Positions 33,438-43,858 of a DNA stretch of 64,000 nt are shown here, one piece after another. The notes under the pieces were generated by a model, which was given only the letters and a program-made list of their open reading frames with translations, was not told the origin of the DNA and did no database searches. The first letter of the stretch is position 1. Each line of letters opens with the position of its first letter. The translations under genes and the position numbers were made by a program. The DNA is from Ulva prolifera (taxonomy: Eukaryota; Chlorophyta; Ulvophyceae; Ulvales; Ulvaceae): NCBI GenBank assembly GCA_023078555.1, contig CM041200.1, positions 4,306,936 to 4,370,935 on the forward strand. The letters run 5' to 3'.

Positions 33438-36131
33438 ATGGCTCCACAAAGAGCAACAACCGGAGTCGTCGTTGCCGGCCGTCATGTACCTTTCTCCATC
33501 CTGGCAATGGGTGGAGCGCTGGTTGTTTTCACAATTATCACTGTGTTCTCGTCGCGCGGACCGGTCGGGGTGCTGCCAGTGATCAATGATGGCCAAGCAG
33601 GTTCAGGTGTGTCGCAGATCTCCATTTCTTACGTAGCCGTCCGGCAGAGTATCAGATGTTTGTATAAGCCTGCGTGATGCTTTTTCATTCGTAATTGTCC
33701 CCCAGCTGTTGAGCGCTTCAGCAGTGATGCCAGTGTGTATTGGTGGTGGTACGGCAGCAAGTGCTAGGCTGCCAACGCACCAGAGCCGCATTGCATCACT
33801 GTAAAGATCTGATCAACGTGGTGACGGTCATGTGCAGCTGGTACGTGTGCGTGTTCGCATGTTTAAGTTAGTCACTATCGCAGGATGTCCTGATGCCGGG
33901 ATCTCCGGTGTGGCCGTGCAACGTGCGCGCTGCAGGCCTCGGTATCAGTCTCTAGGTTTAGCCGTGTCTGTAGGCCGAACGGTTCAAGAGGCGTCAGGTG
34001 GTAAGAAAGCCGGTGGCAAAGTGAGCACTGTGTCGGAGCAAGGAGCGCGGACACTGCTGCCGTACTACATGGACTGCATTCACTCCCCTACATTCAAATC
34101 TGGAAGTCTTCACGGGGGCTGCGATGTGCTGCACAAACCAGGTGGAGGGAACTGGAAGCAAGCCTGGGATGTGTTCAGGCAGATGGACACATTGCAAATA
34201 GATGCAAGTCGATGCGAAGCGTTCGTAGATGCCATCGCTCCCGACATGAAGCCTCAGGCCGGTCTTCAGCCATTTGAAGTGCAATTGCGTCCGCAGTCCA
34301 CGGATCATGATGTCTTCCTCCAGGTGCAGACGCACTCCCTCATCCCTCCTTTATGGCCTTGATCCGCGGTCCAGACTCTGGACCTCATGTACCTGATCTC
34401 CGATGTGTATCTCAAGTCATTGTACGCCCCGGGTATGTAGTGTATGTGTCATTTCTTCGGGAATCGCTGTTAGAGCGGCTCACTCTGCCTCGGCGTCTCT
34501 TCTCCACATGCCGCTTTCCATGACCGCGACATGTTGAGCTCATGCTTGCTTTGCTGAAAGACTCGTCAAGGTTGGCCACAGCAAGCATGTTCACTGCTCT
34601 ACAGAGCCAGCATTGTGATTTGCAAGGCACGCCATGTGCTTGCTGCCATCTGGGGCAGCCACACTCCACTGAAGGTACTCAGCTGCAATGTGACAGCTGA
34701 ACGCGCTTATCAGGATCGATTAGCAACAACGTGGCAGAGCAGCAGACATTACACCCATGAATGAAGCAAACGAGCACAGCCATGATGTGCATACGTATCT
34801 GCATGGGTCACACACACAACAGGCTCTTGCATTCGCCAGGCATCATTGCTCCAACGCGATCAGTCCTCAATCCTGGCCGCAGCACCGTGCAGATCTACTG
34901 CGGAGGTGACTTTGAGTTCATCAAGACTCTCGCGAACTACATGCCCATCGACAAACCCCTGACCTACCTCGACGCGGGCAGCAACATCGGCTGTGCCAGC
35001 GTGCTGTTCGCGCACTCCATCATGGGCCGGGGCCAGGTCGTGGCGGTGGACGCCAACCCTGAGACCGTCAAGGTGCGTCATGTCCGAGAGCACGTCCCAC
35101 CACCATAATGCACCAAGATGCCGTAGGCCAAAGGGTCAGCCAGGAGCCCGCAGCTGTGGGCCGCCGCACGCTTGTTCCAGGCGCCATTTGCTGTCCCGCG
35201 ACCGGGTGACGGTGCCGGGTGGGCAGCGGGCGGCGCGCCGCCGTGAGCGTCGCTGTTGAGAGCAGGCCCCGCGCTTGCAGCAACCCCGCATCAGCACGCG
35301 GGCCGCACCGCGGCCTCAGCAGGCTGCCACTGCAGCTGCCGCACAGGCAAGCTGTGCGCGAGCGCGTGTCAGCGCTTTGCGGCGTGTAGCGCTCCCCGCG
35401 TCAACCTTCCGCTGCAGCCCGTCGCCGCTGTCACAGACGCCCCCCGGCGGCGCCTCACGCCCCTGCGCCCTGTGGGGTGCACCCTGTCTGACCGCCTGCC
35501 GCGCAGCGCAGGTGATGAAGAACAACGTCGGGAACTTCCCGGGCACCGTCATCCCGGTTCACGCCGCGATCGTCGATGACGCGACGGCCGCGGAGAAGGA
35601 CCACCTCACCTTCAAGGGCGAGAGCAACCAGTACTGGGGCTTCCGTGTGGACCACGACGGCCAGTTTGCCGCAGACACCGTCACCTATGACGTCCCCACG
35701 CAAACCCTCGCCGCCCTCCGGGTGCGCACCCGCCCCCGCCTCGCACTGGCAGCCACCGGCCTGCAGGGCTCGCCGCGCGATCGCAGGGCTTGTCGCGCGA
35801 TGTCATGCATAGATGGCATGCATTGACCTGGACTCCTGGCGGACGGGGCTCGCTGATGCGCCGGGTGGCTGTGGCGGTCAATTTGTGTAGTTGCCGCGAT
35901 GAGTTTGCCTGCCGCAGCGGTGTGTGATGGCTTCGCGGGGCGTGTGCAGGACATGACGGACGCGAAGCACTTTGACCTGATCAAGCTGGATGTGGAAGGT
36001 GAGGAGAAGTACCTCATGGAGGACCCCGGCTCGAAGGCCGTGCTGTGCGAGGCGACCTGCGTCTTCATGGAGCTGCACGAGCGCTTCGTGCCCGGCTGCG
36101 ACGCAGCCTTCAACGAGTTCATGAAGGCACG

Positions 36132-36166
<35 letters not shown>

Positions 36167-36646
36167 CCCCCCTCCACCCCGTATGACGCGGTGGACGTCC
36201 AGAGCCCTTTAAATTGCATCGCGAACATGCATGCATGGCGAACATGTGTGATATCTGCCACAGCGGCCTCGTCGTACCTGCCGGCCTGCCTTGCTGCATG
36301 GATGATGCTCCAGACGCAGCTGTGGGCGGCACCTGCGTGTGCTCCGAAGTGGCTTCTGTGCACACGTTTACGGCCGCTCTGTTGCACTTGGCATCCCTGT
36401 CCATGATTCACGGCAGTGTATGCCGTTTAGTTTGCTCCCCGTGCCAGCCAACCACCAGCAGCGACGTCTGCGCTATCACTGCTGTTTGGCGGGTCGTGCC
36501 AGGCGACAGTGGGGTCGGCGCAGCTGTGACAACCGTGGCGCGCGTGTGTGCAGAGCGGGTGCGAGGGGGAGCAGTTCAAGGAGGTGACGCGCTCGGGCGA
36601 GTACATCGTCGTCTGCAAGACCAGCGAGGACTGGCAGCCGCAGTAG
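33438..36646 (+). CDS. FkbM-family methyltransferase with N-terminal signal anchor
   Basis: Exons 33438-33600, about 33998-34323, 34893-35072, 35512-35721, 35950-36126 and 36554-36646 join in phase to about 382 residues. Residues 17-38 (FSILAMGGALVVFTIITVF) form one membrane segment, giving a type II Golgi/ER topology. The methyltransferase part has DKPLTYLDAGSNIG (SAM motif I), VVAVDANPETV, then FDLIKLDVEGEEKYLME, the diagnostic FkbM motif, and ends in a short C-terminal exon. FkbM enzymes O-methylate sugars or other hydroxyls; in algae many are predicted to act on secreted glycans. The last intron uses a GC donor (AAG|GCACGC) followed at once by a long C run. The exon 2 start at 33998 is the weakest junction. 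Confidence 0.85.
36127..36553 (+). other. GC-AG intron with a 5' poly-C tract
   Basis: The intron between the last two FkbM exons begins GCACG, and a C run of about 40 nt (36130-36180, few interruptions) follows directly. Both flanking exons are in phase 0 and the coding sequence matches the family on both sides, so the boundary is well supported. Confidence 0.75.
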
Positions 36647-37800
36647 GCGCCCGCAGCAGGCCTCGGCGTGCCCTCTAGCCGCAGCCGTGGAGACCCAGCG
36701 CTGCAGCAGCTCGCAGCAGCTGCCCTGACCAGGCCCCATCAGCTACCCTGGAGCACATTCCAACGGCGGTCTTCGCTGGAGCAACAGCCGCGAGATGGAT
36801 TCCTGGGGCCGCCACGTAGGGAGCTGCTGTGGGAGGTTCGGCCGCGTGTGTGTGCTTGGCTGTGGCTCGGGGGTGTGGGTGTGGGGAAACACAGGGACAG
36901 TAGGTAGAGCGAGGCAGGGGCGGCGGTCGCTTGCGGGAGTGCGTGTGAGTGGGGGGGGGGGGGCAATGGGCCGCTTGGGCCATGGCACCTGCTTGCGGTT
37001 GGACGCGTGGCTGACGCGCACCCCGCCCCATGCCCTGTCAGTACAGTGTAGCTTAGTGTGCGGGGGATGTCGACAAGAGTGCATGCTCCCCCTGGTAGGA
37101 GCTGGGAGCAGCGAATGGCCGGACCTGGGGGGCGGTCCCGCGGTGACTGGAGCACAGCCGTGGCAAGGCTGTCAGTTCGCCATCACTGACTGGTGCAGTG
37201 GCAATGCAGTCCGAGGACGAAAGCCCGACGCTGGAGCACAGGTAGTTTGTATTGTAACGGGGCACCCTTATCGTCCGAGCTGTGTCCATGGAGGTCTTGT
37301 GTGTGGTTGAGTTGTTGAGTGATGCATGCGCACATATACCGGGGGACGCCATTACGGCAGTAATAAATACATGCGGCCGCATCAACGTGAGTCATGTCCC
37401 TCTTGTTCGATCCACATTTATGTGTGCAATTTTGATACAGCTACTCCGAAGCATGTCAAACCTTACAAGGTGTATGCTGTCAGTGGCATATGTCGACGTC
37501 GACATCTCTGTGGCATACCGCCACCGTTTTGCCCTGAAGGCGACAATACCATGCCGACGGCATGCTCGTGAGCAACACTGTATGCATCAACACAAGTGCT
37601 ACAGACAACACCAGTCACCAGGTAACCGTCGTATACAGTCTCATGTACAGGGCCCCAGCTCCGCCGGACTGGCGGAAAACCCGGGCCAGAATGTCAATCC
37701 CAGGCAGCACCCTCCAGGCCTGCATGAAGCGAAGACGCGGCCTGGAGGCACACGCCCCCCCCCTTCCCACTTGCAATGCGCCTCCCACGCAGATCCCCAG
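36647..37800. other. Intergenic between convergent genes
   Basis: This holds the 3' flanks of the FkbM gene (+) and the glycosyltransferase gene (-), and a G run at about 36951-36962. The long plus frame 37282-38736 runs antisense to glycosyltransferase exons and is rejected. Confidence 0.5.
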
Positions 37801-40267
37801 CTACACGTTCCCCAAGCAACTAGCATCAAATCCGAGCCCGCCGCATTGCCACGCCTGCGCCGCAAAGTCGCTTACAGCGTCTGCCGAAATGCGGCGCCCA
37901 AGCAGCGGGCAGTTCATCTGCATCGGCTCGAAGTCCCCAAGCCACCCCGTCGCCCGCAGATTGGCGGCCATGTCACGCTGGATCTCCCCGGCGCGCCACG
38001 CGTGCAGCTGCTCGCGCTGCGGGCCTATCTCCGGGATCGCCGTCTCTGTGATGCCCGGCTGAGTCCACCGCCTGACCCGAATTTGGCTGTTCTGCCTTTT
38101 CCGTTTCCACCTGTTGAGCTGCAGCTTCCGGCCGGCGCCGAGCTCGCCACCTACGCCCGCTCCGTGAAGCGGGCTGTCCACGTCATTGCGCCACCAGGCG
38201 GCATCGTCCGCCTGAGTGTTTACGCCGCCATCAGCGGCGACCCGCAGCCGCCGGCCGGCGTCCGCCGGCTCCCACGCAGCCTCCGCGGGTGTCTCTGCGG
38301 GGGGGGGATGGCAGAGGGGCTCCATGTCGAACACAGACCGCACGCTCGCAAGCGACGCCTGGACCCCGAGATTGCACCTGCACGTGCTGCCCGACATCAT
38401 TCCGCAAAGCGCGTCACCCCTCTGCAGCACACCACCGCACAGACACCACTCCTTCCCGCCGTGGAATCGATGAATACGTGTCATTGTAGTGCACATCCTG
38501 CGCCCCTGCAAGCGTGTACAGCCACACGCGCTGTCGACTGGAAGCGGGAGGAGGGGGCGCACTTGGCGTGGTTGCTACGGCCGCGCATGGCCTGGATGGC
38601 TCCGGGGGCGTGGCCGGGGTGGAATGTCCGCGGGTGCCACGGCCCATCCGCCGAAGACCAGTCAGTGTACGTCAGCTCGCCGATGCCGTCGCGGCTCTGG
38701 TCGAGGCTGTACACGGCGAGCAGCGTGGCGATGTAGTGCTCGTCCGCGACACACGTGTGGCCGTAGTTCGGGTGCTGCGTGCCGCACGCCTCCTGCACCG
38801 CATGCCCCGCTTGCCCCTGTGAGCGCGGGTGTCACCTGAGGACCGGAGCGCGGGCGACTCGCCAGCAGGGGTGTCTGCCTGGCGTCGATTTCACAGGCTA
38901 CGAGGGCCGGGAAAACGCAAAGGAAAACGGTTTGAGTCACAATCGCAGGGTACAGGACACCGCCGAAGGGTCGCCAAGGCGCTCCTGGAACCCGCGGGGG
39001 GGGGGTGGGGGGGGGGGAATGGGGAGAGGGCTCCACCGTCCGCTGTGCGTTCACAGCACACCGCGCGTAGCGCACAGCAGTGCTGGACGATACCACCCTG
39101 GAATCGAGCAGAGCGGGCACAGATCAGAGGGGGGCTGCACCTGCGACTTGCAGTACATCTTGAACATGGGCCACACGTGCTCGTCACGCACGGCGAGCTC
39201 CGCATGCATGCGCGTGAGCGACACCCACTGGTCCGTCTTCTGGAAGCGCTGCGCTGTGAGGTACGGCGTCTGCATCTTCGCGCTCCAGCGGCGCGAGTTG
39301 TACACGGCGTCCGCGACGCGCGACACGTGCGCCTCGGCCATGAGCTGCGCCCAGATCAGCGCCGGGTGGTACAGCGGGATGCAGCTCTCGGACACCAGCA
39401 GGAACATGCTGTTGTGGGGGTCCTGCAGGGCGTCGGCGAGCAGCGCGCGGTGCGCGGCCACCAGCGACGCCTGCGCAAACGACGCCTTCACCCTGCAAAC
39501 GTGCATGCTCGTCATGCATGGCGCCACGAGCCACCGGTCTGTGAGCCGTCGGCATGCTCATCCAGCACTGTTATGTTTCACGCAGCACAGAGCGTTGTGC
39601 CGCAGATGCTGTGGGTTTGCTGAGAGGAAAGTACGGGCCGGGGTGTGGGTGGGGGGTGGCGCACCGGTGTGTGATCTCACGGCCTGCGAAGATGCTGTCA
39701 GCCGGCACCGGCAGCGCGTCGGGGCTGCGGTGCACGTAGATGGTGAAGAGGTCCTGCGCCGCGTAGAGCTCGCGGCCGTTGAGGTCGGTGTGGCAGCTGC
39801 CATGCAGCCACTCCGTCGTGTTGCTGATGGGGGGCGGGATCTGACCTGCAGCGCTGACTGACGTTTGAAAAAAATGGAAATTGGCGCCCAGGCAGGTCTG
39901 GATGATTTGCCTATACGCAGCTGCCATGGGCTGGACACGGCATTACCATGCCGCCTTGAGTCAAGCACATGCTGGCTTCCTGCCAGGTATGCGTGTGCGC
40001 CCATGTGTCATGCAGGGGGGTTTGGGCGAGACCTTTAAAGGGTTGGCGAGGGGGGTTGGATGAGAACGTGTTGAACGGGCCGCCGTGTCTCCAGCACTGA
40101 GAGTTGAGCTCCTCCTGGTCCTCCTGGATGGGCGGGAGCAGCTTGGCTGGGACGGGCTGTGTCGGCGGCACTCGCTGCTTCCTGCGGACCTCTGCAGCTG
40201 CTGCAATGAATGCTGTCCAGATCGGCTCGGTGGGGATTTTGTCCTGTGCGAGGAACAGCAGCGCCAC
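37801..40267 (-). CDS. Core-2/I-branching beta-1,6-N-acetylglucosaminyltransferase family protein, 5' end incomplete
   Basis: Exons 40267-40033, 39845-39665, 39492-39141, 38792-38563 and 38377-37801 agree in phase. The family order is clear: VALLFLAQDKIPTEPIW, then FTIYVHRSPD, FAQASLVAAHRALLADALQD, FLLVSESCIPLYHPALIW, WSAKMQ, QWVSLTRMHAEL and VADEHYIATLLAVY, followed by LTYTDWSSADGPWHPRTF. This is the plant/algal type related to GlcAT14-like enzymes; it should add a sugar (GlcNAc or glucuronic acid) to secreted glycans in the Golgi. A first exon with a signal anchor should lie upstream of 40267 but was not identified. The last exon adds 191 residues beyond the usual end, with no recognised domain. 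One intron (39140-38793) contains a long C run on the transcript. Confidence 0.85.
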
Positions 40268-40329
40268 CTGCATGTAGCTGTGCAGATGATGTACCGTGTG
40301 GTAGCGCTGCAGGTGCAATGCCTTGCATT

Positions 40330-40363
40330 GAATGGCCGCGATTGCGCGCAATCGTGGCCATTC
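40330..40363. repeat. 34-bp near-perfect palindrome
   Basis: GAATGGCC and GGCCATTC arms flank CGATTGCGCGCAATCG, with one mismatched pair. It lies just upstream of the first recognised glycosyltransferase exon. It could be a protein-binding site or a hairpin; no function can be read from it. Confidence 0.85.
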
Positions 40364-40479
40364 ACAAATGCGCTGTCATGGGGCTCAGGTCAGCCAGTCA
40401 AAGCGGTCAGGTTACGCTTCCCGTCGGACATCGTTTGACCTGCTGGTCATATGCCGTATCTGTGAGGCCGCAGCACTGT

Positions 40480-40513
40480 CGTCTAGTTGCAGGCGTCTAG
40501 TTGCAGGCGTGCC
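40480..40513. repeat. 15-bp tandem duplication
   Basis: GTCTAGTTGCAGGCG is present twice in direct succession. Confidence 0.9.
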
Positions 40514-41046
40514 AGCGTCGGTGGGTCACTGGCGCGCTGGATCGGGCGGCAATTCAGCCGGGAGGAGAGAGCACACAATAGCGGGAGGGCCAACGACACT
40601 GCAGCGATACCACCAGTCTATCAGGCTCACACGGCCTGACGCCTGCTGGTGTGGAACCCATGCAGGACCGCACCGTTGCATTTGAGCTCCCGTTGTCAGC
40701 AGCGTGCCCATCTGAGCAGGGCCGGGCTCCCACCATTGCCTTCCGGTCCTGCTTCCAGCAGTTGGACTCGAGGGGGTCTATCTGTTTGTGCGTGGTCCAT
40801 TGCGATACGGACTGGATTACAGCGGTAAAAGTGGTGGTGTGTGTGCTGGACTGGCTCACCCTCCGGTCAGCAGGTCGCGACTCCAGAATCGCATCCTGCA
40901 CCTAGCTGGGGAGATAAGGTGCTATAATTTTCAAAATAGATGCTCGGCTTGGGAGCTATGCCCTCGTGGCCTGGGCCTCAGCGTCCGGCCCCAGAGGTCC
41001 GATCGACCCATGAACAGCGCCAACGCCGTGCAGTCTGTTCGCTAGC

Positions 41047-41773
41047 ATGGGCAAATGCTTTTTACGGAAGGCATTGCCGAGCCAACATGTCAGTGAGCTG
41101 TCAGCCTACGTCCCGACACTGGGACCACTGCGCATGTGCGAGATGATCGGCTGTCGCAGGTTGACAGCGTATTCACAACGCTGCACCGGTACCGGGGAAA
41201 GGACATACGTACCAGCACTCAGCTCTGACACGATTCACTGCATGCAGGCTCTACACCGAAGAACTAACATCTGGAGAGTCTAGGCATTGCATCAGGCTAG
41301 CACACCTGGCGCTGAGGAAGTTGGGTGTGAAGCACTGCGAAGAGGAACACGATGATAAACGCGGCTAGCACACCAGCAGCTTGCTTTCTCATCGCGAATT
41401 TGCAACATCTTGTCTTCTGTGTCAGGAATCGCAAGCCGTTCTGGTAGCGCGAAGTGCAACTCATAGCATCGCAGAGCCTACTAGGCGTGACAGCGGCGTT
41501 GCGACAAAGATGTGCCGCAGACAGCTCACCCGAACGAGAAAAATACGGTCAGTAGAAGGGCCAGACATCGCTGCCTGGTGTATGGCTGCCCATGGTCTAC
41601 GCCTGAGAGGCAGCGGTTTGGAGAGGGGCGAGGTTAGATCAAAGAGCGATGCAAATGGACGAGCTGTGCATAAAAAAAAAAATCTCACCCAACACACCTC
41701 ATCATCGTCAAGTTCCGACGACGTGCAGCTGATAAGAGAACTGATTGCTCGAGAGGCGACCGCAGCAGAGTGA
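41047..41773 (+). CDS. Small unidentified protein, possible N-terminal acylation
   Basis: The frame begins MGKCFLRKALPSQHV, suited to myristoylation at Gly2 and palmitoylation at Cys4. After about 38 residues an AG|GTTGAC donor can join, in phase, an exon that reads LYTEELTSGESRHCIRLAHLAL. A further exon running to the stop at 41773 ends in a Ser/Asp-rich stretch and LIRELIAREATAAE. The second junction (near 41327 to 41430) is only tentative. No family was recognised. It lies between glycan genes on the plus strand. Confidence 0.35.
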
Positions 41774-42360
41774 GTCACAGTGGGCTGTCAGGTTGGATCG
41801 GATGGACAGGAGGCGGCCCACTGTGCGCATGCGAATCTGCGTCATGGTTGCGGATGCTCGCATGCCCGCAAGGCGCACACGTCACATTCAGACTGCCAAT
41901 CGGTCGGGCGTACAGACGTACGCGCGCATACGTAGCTGCAGCTGAGGCCAGCATGGCGGGCAACGACGGTAGCCTGAGTGAACGTCGTGTCTAAACGGGT
42001 TCCCACGTAAACATGCTCTCTTCCTGTGCACATCACGTCGGTCGGTGATCGTGGCCGCAGCTGTGATATTATTGTCGATTGTTTGGAACCTTACGTCTCC
42101 TCGCAGGGGTTTGTCTGTTTTTCGGCGTGCGTCTGTCAGCAGGAACGTTCGAGCTGTCCTTCACTTGCTTCGGGGGCCCAGGGCACTGCCTCCGCTTCGC
42201 TGACAGTCCGCAGGCAATAGCACATACGTAGACGATGTTGTTGACTTTTGGGCTGCCTTACTGTGTGGCAGTCTCCAACCCGCCAGGTTTAGACTGACGA
42301 CCAGCTGTGCAGCACACAGCTAGAGCTGGCGCCGGGCCTGGCAAGGCAGTGCCCAAGCTG

Positions 42361-43858
42361 ATGGCCTCAACGGATAGGCAATCTCAAAAACGTCATGGCG
42401 CACCACGTCCTGGGTGTTTATGGGTATGCGCTGCGATACTGCTGCAGCATTCAGCTGTCGCGAGGCACTTTGTCGCTCCCAGCGATTATAATGCCATTTT
42501 GTTGGAACGCGTTTTCCATACTCAGCCCGGCGTCGCTGATATCCTATTCATGATTTGCAATGCTAGTGCACACTACGTCGCTGCCGAGGCAGGTTGTTGC
42601 TTTCAGTATCAGGGATCGCTGTGCGCGGAGTGTAGCATGTCTCCGGACTCCAACACATGCTCCCCATGTGCAGAGCCGCTGCTGTAACGTGATAGCCGTC
42701 TCCATATCGCTGGTCCTATCATGGGGCCCGTGTGCTGGTGCCGAGTCCATTCTCCGGTGCGTGGAGGAGTTGGGTCCCATGAACAGCCACGACCAAGCCA
42801 TGCAAGCGCTGAACGGCAAGCGCATCTACTTTGTGGGAGACAGCATCACGAGATATCAGTACCTTGAGCTCGCTTACTTCGCAGCACACAAGAGGTGCCC
42901 CGATCCGACTAGGCCCTTCTACGTGCTCTCCGAAGCATGGTTCAACGGCTGGGACGACTTCTATGCCAGCGTCTCTGCCCATCTCGAGGTTGAAACAGAA
43001 ACACATCGGACGTCTGAGATCAGCATGGCCTCGCGAATCCTGCTGCGTCCGCTCCTCGTCGGTGAACATCGAACTTTTCACTACGAAGACGCCAAGGTAT
43101 GCCACCCACCCGCGTCGCATGCCCGTCCGACTGGCCGACCCTCCACCTTTCCCCACAGCACAACGCCAAACTCGCACCAAACCCGCGTCCAGCATGACCA
43201 GTCCGTTGTGCCACCCCATAGCCACACGCCCTCCCGCTCCGTCTCAGGCAGCCCACACCGGTGTGGCATCTGCAGGCCTGGCATCTGCTGCACCACAAAA
43301 CCGCCCCCCATTCAGAAGTCGGCGCCATGCATGCAGGGCCGCTCCTTCGACCTCGTGTACCAGCAATACTTCGACGAGACCTTCTCGCGCCTGCGCACCG
43401 TGCTCAGCGCCGCCGCCGCCGTCGCCCCGACCGACGTCGTCCTCAACTTCGGCGTCTGGCTGCGCAACCAGGACGCCGCCTGCGGCGCCGCCGACGCTGC
43501 CGGCAGCGCCTGCCCCTCCGTCGACTGGGTCTGTGAGTTCCTCCACAGCACGCAGCACGCCTTCCGCGTCTGGTGGCTCGCGACGACGCCGTATGTCCAC
43601 GAGGCCCGCATCGTCCAGGAGCTGCCGGTGGGGCACCCGATGAACATGCAGTACGTCTGCAAGGTCCCTGGGGCGCAGGTGGTTGATCGTGTGGCGGTGC
43701 TTGCCGCGCTTGAGCCAGACCCGGCGCGGCGGCCGCTGCTGTGGTGGAGCGCGGACGGGCCCCATTTTCACGCGGACGCGAACCACGGGTTCAACCAGGT
43801 GCTCCTGCGCGCCCTTGCGCGGCAGCCGCTGCGGCTGGCCCTGCCGTGGTCGCGGTAG
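42361..43858 (+). CDS. PC-esterase family protein (plant TBL / GDSL-like acyl esterase or O-acetyltransferase)
   Basis: The conserved part is two exons, from before 42767 to 43096 and 43337-43858, joined in phase 0 across a 240-nt intron whose acceptor is GCATGCAG. KRIYFVGDSITRYQYLEL carries the GDS nucleophile motif. The C-terminal WWSADGPHFHADANHGFNQVLLRAL carries the family's Asp-x-x-His-type dyad region and the LNQ-like end. In plants these Golgi enzymes O-acetylate wall polysaccharides; related proteins are esterases. The N-terminus is uncertain: one frame starts MASTDRQSQKRHGAPRPG with a hydrophobic stretch, and the domain frame itself has a signal-like CNVIAVSISLVLSWGPCAGA joined at an acceptor near 42673. 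Either way, entry into the secretory pathway is likely. Confidence 0.82.

Noticed and set aside
37282..38736. 484-codon plus frame
   Set aside because: It runs antisense to glycosyltransferase exons whose phase and homology are consistent.
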